Shown one piece after another: positions 12,050-26,100 of a DNA stretch of 64,000 nucleotides. The notes beneath the pieces were generated by a model. The model worked only from the letters and a program-made list of their open reading frames with translations, had not been told where the DNA came from and did not search any database. Numbering within the stretch: the first letter of the stretch is position 1; every line of letters starts with the position of its first letter. The position numbers were made by a program, and so were the translations under genes. Source of the stretch: Polychytrium aggregatum (Eukaryota > Chytridiomycota > Chytridiomycetes > Polychytriales); assembly GCF_025602895.1 (NCBI RefSeq), contig NW_026516326.1, positions 62,001 to 126,000 on the forward strand, written 5' to 3'.

Positions 12050-12520
12050 TGCGCTGTCGTGGTTGCTGTTTCAGCAGCGCTTGCGGTGGTGGTGACTATC
12101 GTGGTTGGCCCGCGGACAGAGGGAGCAGGAGGAGGCGAGCCGGATCGATGGTCGGGCAGATCAGGATCCAAGATGCCCGCGACGATTCGCAAAAGCACCG
12201 CCCGAAGCCTGACCCTGGCTGCCAGCACTGCCACATACAGCATATCCGAAATGATATGGGACACCCCCGTTTTGAGCCATGAGAGTTGTTTTTTCTGAAC
12301 TGAATACACCCACCCATCGCAGTCATGGCCAACACAGCACCCTCGATTTCCGCATCGCTGCACTGCGACCGGTGGTCTTCACTCGGAGGCTGCCAAAGTG
12401 ATCTGTTCTATTTCTTATGGCATAGTTAGACGCAAGCACATTGCATACTCCGCTGACAAATGGGTTGTGGGCAGGTGTCCCATTTCCCCCCTGAATACAG
12501 TGTATCTGGCGCTCGGCATA

Positions 12521-12551
<31 letters not shown>

Positions 12552-12598
12552 ATATAGTCGATTCTCCACATGGGTCGACATCTCTCGCACCGTCCCGC
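12050..12598. other. Intergenic, APC8 promoter side
   Basis: About 550 bp upstream of APC8 and downstream of the WD40 gene stop. It holds a (TA)n tract at 12519-12557 with interspersed TG. No gene seen. Confidence 0.6.
12519..12557. repeat. (TA)n microsatellite
   Basis: Uninterrupted TA dinucleotides for about 20 bases followed by TATATATG-type copies, between the APC8 start and the WD40 gene stop. Confidence 0.9.
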
Positions 12599-15500
12599 TC
12601 AGCTCCTTTCCGAAGCGCCCTCGGCCTTGAGGATCTTGCCGAGGCGCTCTTGGAGCGACGAAACCTCCTCGATGATGACCCCGCCGACGACCGGATCTCG
12701 CTTGTCACGCTTGGGAAACTTGAGATACACCTCGCGGATGATCTCGACGGCAGCCTGGGCAGCCTCTCTGGCGAGCAAGGAAGGATGCACACGGAGATAG
12801 CAGTCAGCAATGCACTCAGCAGTCAGCACTGCAGTCCACAGAAGTCAGCACCGCCGCTTCAACCGTGTGGTGTGTTGGCCAAAACGACTTCAACAATCTC
12901 GTTGGACAATGTGCACTCCCAAGTGCTTACCTGAGTGCAGGTGAGGCCGGAGACTTGCCTATGTATTTCTCGATGTGCTCCAAGCTTGTGAGCACGTTGG
13001 CACCGGTGTTGCTGTCGCAAGACATGATGGCACTTGAGTCAAGATCCCTCCCGCACAGCAGCTTCGTTGCCTCGTCGCTCGACAACCCCGGCGAGGTCAA
13101 CCGGTCTGCGATGGGTTGGGGCCCCAAAGTAACAGCCAGTCAACCCTGCTCGGCCGCGACGCTCCCTCGCACTCTGCCTACCTCAGAATCGCACACATGG
13201 TCTGTGCCATCCTCTGAAGAGCCTCGAGCCCTTCGCGGTCCCACTGGCTCTTGTTCTCACCCGCCTGGGCAAAGTAGCATCCGATCCGCAGCTGTACCAC
13301 AAGCAGCTCCCGTGTCCGCTTCGCAAATTCCAGAGCCAGCTCGCCCAGGGTCGACTTGGCTCCGCCCTCAAGAACCTTGGTGATGCAGCTCAAGATCTGA
13401 CCCTCGGAGTGCCGTTTCAGACGCACGAGGGCCACTCGCTCGGCGTGCTTGAGGACGGTTTTGATAAAGTCCGTTTGCGGATAGTTCTGTTGATTGTGGG
13501 CGAGATTCCCCCACCACCGAAGTGTTGATGGAGAGCACATGCCACGACGAGGACAGCAGTTATAGCTCGCATTCCGTTCATCCATCGACTAATCCATCCA
13601 TCCATTCGTTCATCCATCGACTAATCCATTCATTCACTGATCCATCCATCGATTGATCCATTCATTGATCCATGCATTCATCCAGTCATCCGCCCCAAGC
13701 TCGCCCCCACGCAGATCAACTACTCACCGTATTCATCTCAAAGAACACAATAAAGTATTCTTCAAAACGTTTGGTTGCCACGAGGCAGTCCAGGTAAATG
13801 CGGCTGCTGTATGCCGATATGGTCTTTTCTCGGTTCACGACAAGATGGCCGAGGCCATCCCGTCCGCCGGTGGTGTCGCTCCCGACTGGAGTAAACAGGC
13901 GCACAATATCTTCTTCCACCGATCTGGTTGGGTTGGCCAGCAGCTTCATGACCAGCCTGGAAAATGGCACGGAGGTGTGTCGTGTCATAGTTTCTGAGGA
14001 AACCGAACTTCAAAACCATGGCGCAACTTGATTTCTCACATTTCACACACATCGCATTTCACACACATCGCATTTCACACACATCGCATTTCACACACAT
14101 CGCACTTCACACTTACGCCTCCAATTTTAACATAGGGATAACGTTCTTTGGGTTCGTTACGGTCGTCTCGATCATGGCCCTGCGGCGGCTGTTCGTGTCG
14201 GTTGGGGGACTCACTTGGATCGACACCTTCCCGTTCAAACCCAGCTTAGGCTCCTCTGCCAAGCTTGCCAGGTTATTGATCGTCATGGACGTCGGCGTCG
14301 ATGGCCCTGCCACCGATATTGACGTTCTGAGGGTTGGTGTGCCGAGCTTGGCGAGTTTGGTGTCGAGGAATGGAGTCTGGCTGCCGACCGAACCTCCTTG
14401 CATAACGCTTGTGACAGACTCGCTTCGCTCTCGCGAGGGACCGGCGCGGTACGGGCGGATGGGCACAAACTCGATCTCGCCCTGCCGCTTGGCTTCGTGG
14501 TATTCTGCAATGATTGTCTGACGAGGCTTCTGTCCAGCTGTCGTCAGCAGAGCGTCTTCGCCCGCTAGAGCAGTCACCGGCGGCATCCACCTGCCTTGGT
14601 CGTGAACCGTCGGGAACAGCATGATGTTGTACAGATCCGCCAGATCCTGCAGATGCCGCGCCGGGTCGTCTTCATATATCTCCGTGAACTTGATTCCCAT
14701 GGCGATGCCCTTGCAAAAATCGTTTTGGAGGACACATTCGACCAGGCTCTGCAGCGACTCGACATCCATGTAGGTCGAGTCGGCCTGCATCCCATCGCAG
14801 ATGGCTCTGGCAGACACAGACAAGCGAAGGAAGCACGATCGTTGAGTATCTGGTTTAGCTGCCCCGACTACGCTCCGAGAGCCCGGCGCATCCCCTCGCA
14901 CACCCACAAACATATGCATGCTCCTCCATCCAGGGAGCATAACATTGGCAAGACACGGGGGCGATGATCCAAGCTTACTTTTCTGCCTGGAGTGCTTGTT
15001 CCCAGCTGCCTCGCTCAACGCTCCGGAGCGAGTTGAATCTTAGCGTCTCGAGCTCGAACGACTTCCGGAGCTTGACAGGGATCTGCAGCGAGAGCAGACA
15101 AGATGCCGTCGGTAAATGAAATCGTGCACCACGAAGCAATCCCTGCTGCGACACTGATCGGTGCATCGCTGCTTTGTGTCGACCGGCACACTGATAACAC
15201 CATGCACTGGCTGGTCCATTTGTCCCTGCCATATCACAAACCGGATCGACCCTTGACCTCACGCAGAGTGGCAAAGAAAAAAACGTACCAATCCCCACCA
15301 CTGCGTCATCGCCTCAAAGTTTGGCGGCAGAAAGTAGGTCCACTGCTGGAGGTCGTTGCGCAGCTTTCCAACCATCTCGTTTCCGCCGATCTTCTGACCC
15401 GTCGAGAGCCTGTGCTCGCTGTCAAGCGCATTCGGGGCCACCGTCCACGAGTCCGGCGATACTGGAGGTCTTGCTGTCAGCAGCTCGATCAACTGTCCTT

Positions 15501-18500
15501 CGTATGTTGATGTCAGACGCCCCTCAAACCGACATGACTTGGACAGCTGCAGGATTCCATTGAGTGCCGACACTAGGTCCCGGTTGTTGACGAAGCACTC
15601 GATCTCGTACTCGCCGGACTGCCGCTGGGCATCGTAGCGGTGTGGCGTCGTCGCTGCAAAGAGCTCGCCTCGCAGCGTGGTCATGATCACGTCGCCCGTG
15701 CCGCTGAGAGAATAGTAGGTATCGGGGTGTGATGCAGATGGGATGCCTGCACCATGTAAGTGTCGGTCAGTATCTGGGTTTGGTTTTGTGGTCGCAGCAT
15801 CTGGTTTTGTGACCGCAGCGTTTGGCTTCGTGGTCGCAGCTCATTCGCTACTTCTCAGGCCGATATCGAGCGAGCGGCACATTCCACAGGGATGCCCGGC
15901 TTGTTCACGGCACCATCGCCCTCACCCACAGGCAGGTGCGTCCAATCGTTTGCGACGACGAGTGGAGCTGCAAAGCAAGTACTCACAGGATACGATGGGG
16001 GCTCGGGTGGCATTATCGACAAACTCGCCAATCATCGTGCCGCCAACAACCGTCGCACACCCTTGGTCGTCCTTGGCCTTGGTAACGCTTTCGCGGATCA
16101 GGGTCTTGATTGTGGTGGACATGCTGCCATCGGAGCTCGGCAGCCCGATGAACGATGTGCCAGAGGTCTCCCGCGGCACCGTTACGGACGCTGTGAACGA
16201 CCACGCCCTCCAGGCGCCGTCTCGGCACCCCACCGAAACAACATCGCAGTGCGTGTTGGACCAGCACATCTGTGGATAGAATACAGGCGCACAGTGAGGA
16301 GGCTCAGTACTCGATCGATTTGGGCTCCCTGGCGAAAGGCAGCTGTAAGCGCATACAGATGCCCGCCAGATAGTACTTGCATAAATCCCCCTCCCCGCGA
16401 GCGACCATGCGACCATGCGGCCATGCGACCATGCGACCATGCGACCAAGTTGTACACGCATCGTTACCGAGTCAATGGCGGAGTAGCTGCCCTCAAGTTT
16501 TCCAGCTGGATATTTGGAGTATCGGATATCCCACAGTCGCACCACTGCATCGTCGCCTATCAAATGCACAGATGCAAGCACGATGTTTCAGCTCCACCAT
16601 GGCTATCTCATCCACCCGAAGCGAACCAATACTGCCACGCATACGCCCACCAACTGCTAACGTACCTGCAGTGGCGAGCCAGTACGGCACAAACGGATTG
16701 AATTGAGTGCATGACACTACTCCATTGTGAGCACGCGCAACGCTCCACACCTATCATGCGAGGGGGGGGGGGTTGAAGAGTCACAGTCAGCAGCATAGTA
16801 CATGGACCAAGCCCTTCATCCAGCTCGTCGATATGCCATCGATGTGCCAAACGTATACATCCGGCAAATGACACATCGTATGCTTACCACCGAGGATTTA
16901 ACCCCTCCGAGGCCCATCTGACGCTGATCAAGCAGGCTGACGGATCGGTCAACGGAACCAGCGGCAATCAGCGATTGGCCGAATGGATGCGGTGACCAGT
17001 CCACGGACAGTAGATGGTCTTTTGCAAACTGGAGGTACCCAGGGTCAATTGTGTGGGATAGATCCCCATGGAGTGATGTGGATGATCAACAGAGTCAGTA
17101 CTCTCCTCATTTTGCGCGGATGCATGCTCGACAACGGCCCCACCGTTTCCCGGGTGGTGACAGTGTTCTGTTCCATGTCCCAGATGAAGGCGGTCTTGCC
17201 CTGTGTCGCCAGGAAGTGTGATGGACTGGGATTCTGTATGTACTCTTTTGAGGCATTGGGCGCGAACTTGACTCGGCCAATTTTGATGGTTCGGACCATG
17301 TTCCCTGTGACGACACAGCGGCGGTGTCCGATGCGATTGCCAGCCCGGTAAGCGCCATGGCAGACTGAATACTTCATGTTCGCAACGCCGCTCCTTCGGC
17401 TCTATGAGACTAGCATGGTTTGCACCGGAGGACCGTACCTGGAGGTGCAATGCTCACGTTTTTCTGGTCGTTGCGGGGTGGATGCATGAAGATCAGCACA
17501 GGCAGCGAACCAGCGACACAAGGGCTAGCAAAACCAGCAGCTACTCACCAGACTCGATTTGCCAATGGAAAATTCCGCCGAATGGGACAGCCCCTTTCCG
17601 TACGAGGCGAGCTCGTTGTTGTCCATGTCAAAGAGATGGACGCCGCCCTTTAATGAGCCCGCGAGGATCTTGGTCCCAAAGACATCCATATCGAAGATGG
17701 GCTCCGGAACAGAAAATACAGCTTTGATCTGACATCGAGTTGGCCAACCGTGGTAAGCACGCGATAGAGCTGGTCGCCGCCATGCCCTCGAGCACGGATC
17801 CAGCATACATAGCCCAGTGAGCTGTGCCATTTGGTGGCGTCGAGTCCCACGTTGTTCTGGGCGAGCAGGCAATTTTACTTGCCTTCAGCGGCGGAGGAGA
17901 TGCCTCGTCGTCATCACCGCTAAACTTGACAGAGCAGCAATTCTCCATAACGAAAAAGTTGTTGGACTTGTCAGCCGTTCCCACAACAAAGTATGGTGTT
18001 CCCTGTGCCAAGTGAGCTCGAGGTTAGGATGGGCCCACACACGGCCACGGCCACAGACACTGACACGACGGTTGCGGACCCAAGCGAGCATACCATGAGA
18101 GACACCATCGAATAGGCCGCAACAGAGTTCGGCAGCGCGTGCACATGGCTGTCCAGGATTTTGTCTTGGCGACTAGTCCGCGCCGCGGATATTCGTCGGT
18201 TAGCGCAAGCAGCCCGCGCTGAGCAGCGACAATCACAAGGGCAGAGAGGGACTCGGTGGCCCTGATTGCCCGCGTTGGCCAGCACGTCCTTTCTTCCCAA
18301 CTATGGCCATAGGAACCCGCCGCCTGTGTGCAGCGCAAATATCGACACCCATATCGACACCCATATCGGCACCCATATCGACACCCATATCGACACCCAT
18401 ATGGATACATCTGAGCGAGTGCATTGTCAGAGCAAGAGCCACACGAGCAAAGGCAGTTACATTGATGCATTGAGCGTGACAGAGTTGCGCCAGGAGCTTC

Positions 18501-18558
18501 CGATAGACACGGCGCCTGGGCTCGTCGAGATGCTTGATGGGAGCTGAAATGCAGGCAT
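12599..18558 (-). CDS. Large WD40-repeat protein with helical C-terminal region, family unknown
   Basis: The start is the ATG at 18558 (MPAFQLPSSISTS); exon 1 18558-18461 and exon 2 18172-18094 agree in phase, then a chain of about 15 short exons runs to the TGA at 12599. The first half reads as a WD40 propeller: GTPYFVVGTADKSNNFF, ILAGSLKGGVHLFDMDNNEL, HFLATQGKTAFIWDMEQN, SLIAAGSVDRSVSLLDQRQ, VSCTQFNPFVPYWLATAG, DDAVVRLWDIRYSKYPAG, VVSVGCRDGAWRAWSF. The second half is largely helical (SLQSLVECVLQNDFCKGIAM, HAERVALVRLKRHSEGQIL, AVEIIREVYLKFPKRDKR), with a Ser/Thr-rich linker around 14.3-14.5 kb (VSIQVSPPTDTNSRRR). I could not assign a named family. The single-gene model is supported by continuous domain logic; internal exon edges are approximate. 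It is divergent from the ankyrin gene at 20139. Confidence 0.75.
14041..14104. repeat. 16-bp minisatellite beside a 5' splice site
   Basis: Four perfect copies of tttcacacacatcgca in a WD40-gene intron. The donor of the preceding exon lies at 14116-14112, so the array starts a few bases into the intron. Confidence 0.9.
16401..16448. repeat. 8-bp minisatellite in a WD40-gene intron
   Basis: Six copies of gcgaccat, one with a single change and the last ending in aa. Confidence 0.9.
18339..18398. repeat. 12-bp minisatellite in WD40-gene intron 1
   Basis: Five copies of atatcgacaccc, one with an A to G change, inside the intron between 18460 and 18173. Confidence 0.9.
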
Positions 18559-20138
18559 CTGTGTGTTTGCCAGGTACCCTGCCACAATTCAGTGCTTGAG
18601 GGAGGATCTGGATGGATGGTCGGCTGATGCACTCGATGGGGCGCGCCAGAGATGGTGCAGAGCGTGGCCTATGTTCGCAGTCAGGCGTCCAAGACGAACC
18701 AGGGTCCGAGAGACGTATCGAGACGTGGGAACAGAGCCAGAACAGGGCCAGCACAAGGCGCCTTGCCAAAGGCCGCGTCGGCACCAGCTGGCCACATCGA
18801 TCCGGCTCGAGCCAGCACGAGAAAAAAAGTGCTCTCGCCCACAGCCTCGCTGCGCTCTCGGCCGTCCTCGCGCCTCGCCCAGGGCTCGCGAGGAGTCGGG
18901 CCCAAATGCGCCCTCGGCCCCCATTTTGCTTTCTGCATCATCACCGACAGCCGAACCAGCCATCCCCCTCGCAGCGTCCGTGCCCAAAGCAGAACACCCA
19001 CATATCACCGAGGCAAGTATGCACGCACGCTCTGCTGGGTCGCGGCGATGTCCCCTGCTGCCGGCCGAGCTGCCGCCCCCTGGTCTATTCCGGCATGTCG
19101 CATGTCCCCTTTCCTCTGTCCTTGGCGGTTCACCCATCGTCCCTGCCCCGGCCGGATATGGCTCGTCATTATGGCCGTTGCGCTCCTGCCCGATAGCAGA
19201 CCCGCATTCAGCCTCGCATGCATATTTCTCGATGGCTGTCAATATTTTCTGCATATGTGGTGTCGGCATATTCAGGGTGCTCCAGTCTGTGGTTTGGCTG
19301 TGATCCCTGCTGGCTGTGCACACCCTTCTCGTCCTCCAACTCCCCCTTTGGAGCCGCACCCCCCATAACATCGGAAGTGGACGGCTGTTGATAGTATGCA
19401 AAGCGTCGGTGTGGTTGTGTCTCTCACCATCCGCGCATCAGCCTGTATCTAACGTCTACATCTTCATTCCGTCCTGTCGTTTCTCAGGTACATCCGGTTC
19501 GTGCTTCATCCAAGCCGAGTCGCTCGGATTCTCCCTGAAGTCCCATCGCACTGTCGGCTCACGCACCCTCCATCGCCCCCACAGCTGTATATAATCCGTC
19601 CCGCCTCCGTGCTTGGACGACTGTTTGCACCGCAGTGTTGGTAAGTGTTTTGGCACCGCCCACCACCGGCGCATGCTTGCTCACCGGCTGTCTCGGAATC
19701 GCTTGCAGCTCGCTTGCGGCTTTGGAGCTCGTATGGTCGAGAGCTGGGCGAACTGGACTGGACTGGCCACAAACGGGAGGCGGGGACTCGTCCTTTATCC
19801 GCCGACACTGGCACCCTGGATGGCATCAGACCCATCTGAGTGCGTCGCTTGATGAGTGAAGGAGTCGAGGTGATTTGGGATGGGCGGGTCGCAGCACACA
19901 TGGGGCTGCCCAACTAACTTTTCGCTTGTATATCGTATTGCATCGTCGCTTCTGGTACCGCCCTTGGCGCTTTTAGTTCTTGTCAACTTCCCCTGTTTCC
20001 GACATCTGGCGAATGATATCGACCCAACTGATCTGGTAACAGCCACTGCATCGATCCTGTGTTCCAAGGCAGCTTGCAGCATTCGGCCCGCGTAGTAATA
20101 CGCGACTCGTTTTGTTGGCATCCAGATCAAGAAGCCCG
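18559..20138. other. Divergent intergenic region, about 1.6 kb
   Basis: Lies between the WD40 gene (leftward) and the ankyrin gene (rightward) and so must hold both promoters. Open frames on both strands overlap and have biased composition. No RNA gene recognised. Confidence 0.55.
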
Positions 20139-23100
20139 ATGTTTGAGACGTATTACTCCCATTTCGAGCAATGCTTCCCTCCGAAATCGCAGCATCCAAA
20201 CACATACAAAGTCGCTGGTGCAGCCGGCCCGCCGAAAACCAAGACTGTCCGAAGCAAGAGCCTGCTTGATCTTTACGACGACCTTGACCCTCTGTTTTCA
20301 GATTCTCTGCAGAGCGTGTATGGAGACGATGACTTTGGCCGCTGCACAGATGTTCCGCGAGCAAGGCGTTCGGGCGAAATCATCTGTCTACCAGATCCGA
20401 CTGCCTTGGGCTTTGAGGACGAGCAAGCCGTTCCCGTGTCATCTCCGTGCGCCTTCATTTCGGAGCTCCTGGCCCCCATATCGCCTTGTCCTGAACGACA
20501 GATCCAGGATTTCGGATCGACAGCAACTAATGACCCCATACTGGATAATACTCGGCGCCGTAATCGCGAATCTGTCCATAGATTCGCCCCATCAAGTCAG
20601 CTATTAAATTTCTCGGTATCAATTCAAGAGCACCACCGCATGCTGGACGAACCGTTTATAATGAATCCCTGGGCCCCAACGCCCCGCTTTCCTGCAGATC
20701 AGGTTGGTTCGGAATGCGCATGCTTTGTGTCGGTGCAAATGCTGAATAGAGAGTGGAGCCTGTCCCGGATGCTACTTTGCACCAGCCATTAAGCCGATAC
20801 TGATGCCCAAATCGCACCATGTGATGTTCGTAGATTGAGCCACACCAGTTCAGAACTCAGCCGCCTTCGATCAGACGTTGCGGGGACCACAATCCCGGCT
20901 CCGGCAATTCCGAACCTGGCGCAGGCGACCGCCCCGAGTCGTCAAAGTCATCGTCATCTCGTGGGGACGCCGAAGCAAACGGTGATCGCCGCGAGCCCAG
21001 TCGTGAGGGGTCGGACCGAGCCGATTCGCGTGAACGAAAAGCCGCCGGGGACGACGACAGGGATTCGGACTCGGCTTCAGAGAACGAGGGCCAGAGCGAC
21101 AGCAGCTTGAGCGACGTGGATGAGTCCAGCTCATCCCCCTCGGACTCGGAAAGCACCTATTCGAGTGACGATTCCAACAGCAAAGCGCGCGAGCGATTGT
21201 CGAGGAAAGATAAACAGGCTCCCAAGCGTTCAAGTGACGAGTCCCTCAACAACTCCAGATCTCAGGCGCGAAAGTTGAAACGCAAGAATCTGCGTCGAAT
21301 CTCGAGCACGTCTGCGTCGAGCGAGCACTCTGACCGAGAGCCCGATGCGAAGACCTCTCGTCGACGGAGAAAGCAGAAAGGGCAAGGCCGGCGTGATCCG
21401 GCAGCCAAGTCAAGCAACGCTTCCGCCTCCCGTGTCTCGGATCGTCCAAAAAAGGGTTCGCCCGATGTCAAGGAGTACATGGACCACAATCCAGAAATAC
21501 TTGAAGAGTATCTGGAGCGAAACCCCAGCGCCTTTATGCTCCTCGACTGCGACGACGACGATGACGACGATTACAGCGAGCACATGAACCGGAGGCGCAT
21601 CGAGGATGCGAAGCGGCGAGGCCGACTGCCGAGCCGTCGGAGCAAGAGCCTCCAGGACTGGGAGCGCGCGCAGATCGAGAGACTCAAGGAGTTTGAGCGG
21701 ACCACGCATGCGTCAGCTCCACCCAAGCCGCCCCCGAATGACGCTTGGGAGGCGCCAAAGCCAGAGTCTTCGGCTGTAATTGTGTCGCCTCCCCCAAGCT
21801 CCCTGCAAACCAACGAAACCAAGCCGAAAATGCCAAACAAGAAACATCCACGACACAGCCCTGACGATCGAGACCTGCTTGATCCAGACGACCGGTCCGA
21901 TCAGCGCAAGCAACACAAGCGCAAGGAAGATCGCCCGCCGCGTAAGCCCAAGGAGACCGAAGAGCGCCTGTCACGCACGGTGATTCAGCGACGATCGGTG
22001 ACACCCCCGTCGGCGACCAGGAAAGACAGTGGCAGCGTTCGCGAGGACAGCGGCATTATCGTCGCTGGACGGAAGCGCGTCCTGCCTTACTCGGCCATCA
22101 ATGCTCCCGATCGCAGCGGTCAGACACCGATCTTCAATTTCGCAAGGATTGGCGACGTCAGCACCTGTCTCTCGCTCGTCAATGCTGGCGCCGATCTCAA
22201 CATCAAGGATCACGCTGGCTGGACACCACTGCACGAGGCCTGTCTCGAGGGCCACGACGAAGTCGTCAAGCTGCTGATCCAGTACGGCGCCGATGTCAAT
22301 GCCACTGGCCACAACCAAGACACGGCCCTGCACGATGCGGCGCAAAATGGACATGTCAGCGTTGTCGAATGCCTGCTCTCGCATGGCGCTTATCTCCACG
22401 CCACTAACGCCAAATCAGAGACGCCCCTTGACGTCGCCAACGATGAGGAGATGCGCTCACTCTTGCTCAAATGGGACGAGATGATGGCCCAGGTCACCGA
22501 GCGTGATGACTCTGGACAGACATTGCTGCACAGAGCCTCGGCAGCAGGGAGCATCGCCAAAGTGCGCGAGTGCATCCGCTACGGTGCTGATATTGATGCC
22601 CAAGACAATGCCGGTTGGACACCGCTGCACGAGGCAGCTCTCGAGGGCCACGCGCTCGTTGCCGAGGAGCTGTTGATCTTTGGCGCCACGGTCGATCTGA
22701 TGGGATACGATGACGAAACGCCGCTGATGGACGCTGTGTCCAACAGCCACCTCGACTGTGTGCGCATTCTCTTGGAGTTTGGTGCCAGCAAGGATCGGCG
22801 CAACGCTCAGCACCTGTCGGCGCTGGACATGTGCACGAGCGATGCAATCAAGGAACTGCTCGTCAAGCCCAAGACGCACTGGCAGCCATACCGCGAGCCC
22901 CGATACCGTGCCCAAATCGTCCACCCGAGCGGACCCAGCGGCCTCAGTGCCATCCGCGACTACGCCAGCGCCGTCAAGTTCCGAGCCAGTGAACGGGACG
23001 ACCACGACGACACTGCGGGCCATGGCCGCACATCGGCGACCAGCGCTCGCCGGAAGCGAGCCAGCTCGCTGTGCTCGGACTCTTCTACATCGACCAGCCT

Positions 23101-26100
23101 GCGGCGGCGCGACACCAGCGTCGGAATCGGCGACAGCGTCGAAACAAGCACGGCCGGACAAAATCAAGCCTTTGCTTGGGGAGGGCTGGGGAGTCGCGAC
23201 GGACCCTTTGTGTCGACTCGCGAGGAGCGCAAGTTTGGAGGGCTGTTGAAAACCATCGAGGCCATCTACGGTGGCGATCCAGCCGCCGCTCATCAAGAAG
23301 TCAGTGCCCAAGACAGCAGCACCCAGTCGCGTCGACACCGCAAACGCAAACGCGAGGTCATCGGCAGTGGCGCATCGTCGCCAGAAGACCACCGGGCTAC
23401 AGACACGGCCATGTCGCCGACGGGGCAAGGTCAGAAGAAGCGCGGCCGCCCTCGCAAGCCGACAGATGATGCCGAGCGATCGCCAGAGGATACGGACATG
23501 CACGACCTGCACTCAAGCGATAACGAGGACGAGTCCGGACGCAAGAAGACCCAGAACCGCCTCCAGGGAAAGAGGCACATGGCCGACGTCTATCGCCAGC
23601 CTGACTCTCTTGAACATCCGAACGGCAAGCCTGATGCCGGAGCAAAAATGAAAGTCGCGGGTCGCGGCCGCTACAAGTCACGAGAGTCTGATTATGGAAA
23701 GCCACAACGGCATTCGGAATCCTCGGCGACTTCCTCCAGCGACAATGGCGATGAGGGTGGCGAAGATGATTCAGACTTTGAAACGAAGCTGCAGACAGCG
23801 ATGGAGAAGCAGGAGGAAGAGGATCGTCGTCTCGAAGAGGAAGAGCGTCGGCGCACAGTGGACTCGAGGCAGCCACATGCATCCCAGGACGCCTCAGCAA
23901 AGAGCCGTGTAAAGTCATCCGGAACCAAGCAGGCCGTAGCTGGCAGCACAAGCGATGAAAAGCACAAGCGGGAGCCGGAACGAGCCGACACCAGCGTTTC
24001 AGGTCGGAAACGGAAGGACACCGAGCCGGAGCGAGGCCAATCCAAAGCTTCCAAGGACTCCAAAGGCGATAAGGATGTCAAGAAAGAAAAAGTCAAGCGT
24101 TCGGACGCCCGAGCCAAGGATGGAGGCCGAGACAACGCCCTTGAGGACGACCGCTCCAAGCACAAGCCTATCAAGAGCGAGAAGCACAAGAGCCGCGATG
24201 CCGAACGGGAGCAGGGCCGACACAGATCCAGCGAAGAGGCTCAAGTCAAGAAGCAGCGGGACGACAATGAGCGGGAACGGCCCGGGCCAGACCCAAAAGG
24301 CCGAAAGCCCAACCCGTCAGAATCCGCCACCGAGGTCGATCGTGATAAAAAGCCCAAGCTCAAGGTCGGCGTCGGTCGCGGGGAGCCCGGTTTGCCCGAG
24401 AACGAATCCGGGGTCCAGTCTCGTGGACGGCAGCGAAGTGATCGCCTGATTCACGACACGACAGAGGAAGAGGACGAGGGCGATGACGAATATCGGGAGC
24501 TGCAGCGGCATCTCGAGCTCGAAGAGAGCATTGTAAGCCGCAGCACGGCCAGCCCGGACAAAGCCAAGACCCAAAGCCGAGACGGAAACAAGACGGCCGA
24601 TCGATCACTGCTTTTGTCGGTGGAACGGGGACCCAAGGGGCGGCCACACGCCTCCGAGAGGGCTCCTCCGGATCCTCTGGGTGTCCCGGCGGCATTGGAC
24701 AGCGGCGACCGACCCAATGAAACGGGCTCGTCCGGCGAACCGCACTCTCAATCCGAGCCAGCTGGAATCGGGACAGGGGCTGTCGCGGTCAAGTCGGAAG
24801 GTAGGCAGACGGGCAATTCTAAACAACGCGACGCAGGAATTGCTTGCCCGTCGATGCTGACTCTCCGCTCTGCTATATCGCCATCTGCGGATCGATTCAG
24901 ACTTGGACATGAACAGCCGACCCAGCGAGAGCGAGGAGGCACTCTTCAGCCACCCCAGCCTCGACAATGTCAAAGTCGATCCTATGGAAATCGACGACTA
25001 CTTTAATGTCGACTCTCCGGTCTCGCGTCCCACTGTTATCATCGCCGACGTCCCGCCGTGTGAGTTGGCCGGTCAGCTTCGCCGCTGAGATCGCAGCAAA
25101 TCCAGTCGTGCCATTCGCCCATAATTTGTCATGGTCGGCCCACGACCATGCTAGCCGCCGTGTTGTCGCACTGCAGAATTCATTGAACTTGTGCCTCGCA
25201 GCAGTCATTGACAGCGGCTCACCCATTGCTCTCTTCCTCTCCCAGTGAGTATTCCCCAAGACACCCTTGTGGAGGTCAAGCCCGAGCCAGAGTCAGACGA
25301 GCCAGATCAACCCACAAAGCCACCAGCGGAACCAATCGTTACCCCGCCGGTCAGCACCCAGCACAAGACTGCACCTCCCGAGGTTGCTCGGACAGTAGCC
25401 AAGAACACACAGACCAAAACCGACGAGGCATCGGCCAAACCCGCGCCTGTGCGAAAGAAGCGAATGATGCTTGCTACCAAGGGATATATGCGCCTGGATG
25501 GAGACGGTGTCATGATCTCTGCCACCGGTGAGATTGTTGACATGAAGCCCGTTGCTGTGGGTGCCGCCACCGAAACCGACAAGGCTCTGGATGTGCTGCC
25601 GGATCGTGATGGATCCGCAGACCACTCCAAGCCGACCGCCCTTCCGCTCGATGACCCAACGGCTGCTCCGGAGGGCGACATGGAGCTCGATGGATATCGT
25701 CCCAGTATAGCCGGTGCATCCGAAGCAACGAAGCCCAAGGACACCCACAAGGCTCTGGCGCGCAACCGCGAAAAGGAAGCAAAGGAGCTACACAAGGAAA
25801 AGCGACGGCGTCTCTCGGTTCAGACGGAAAGCAGTAGCGAGGTCGAGTCGATCGACTCGACCAGGGTTGGTGGACTGACCCGCGACAGTGTCCGCGAGCA
25901 AGATACGACAGGCAACGTGAGCCACAAGGCTGCATCCAGTAGGCGCGTCGCCACGGTGGACGCTGATGTGGACCGCTCGACGATCGGCTCCGAAGCAGCC
26001 GAGTCGGTCGACTCGGAAATCATCGACGTAGTCGGTGGGTTGTCCCAGCCGCCATCTCGACGAGCCTCCGTATCAAACGAGGAGATGCAGACAGCACCCC

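Noticed and set aside
17761-17890. Apparent ultrashort introns (26 and 32 nt) in the WD40 gene
   Set aside because: Slightly earlier GT donors give introns of about 75-80 nt with correct phase, so no unusual intron is needed.
12599-18558. Two separate genes (WD40 protein and helical protein)
   Set aside because: No stop, start or long gap separates the halves, and exons continue in one direction, so one gene is the simpler model.
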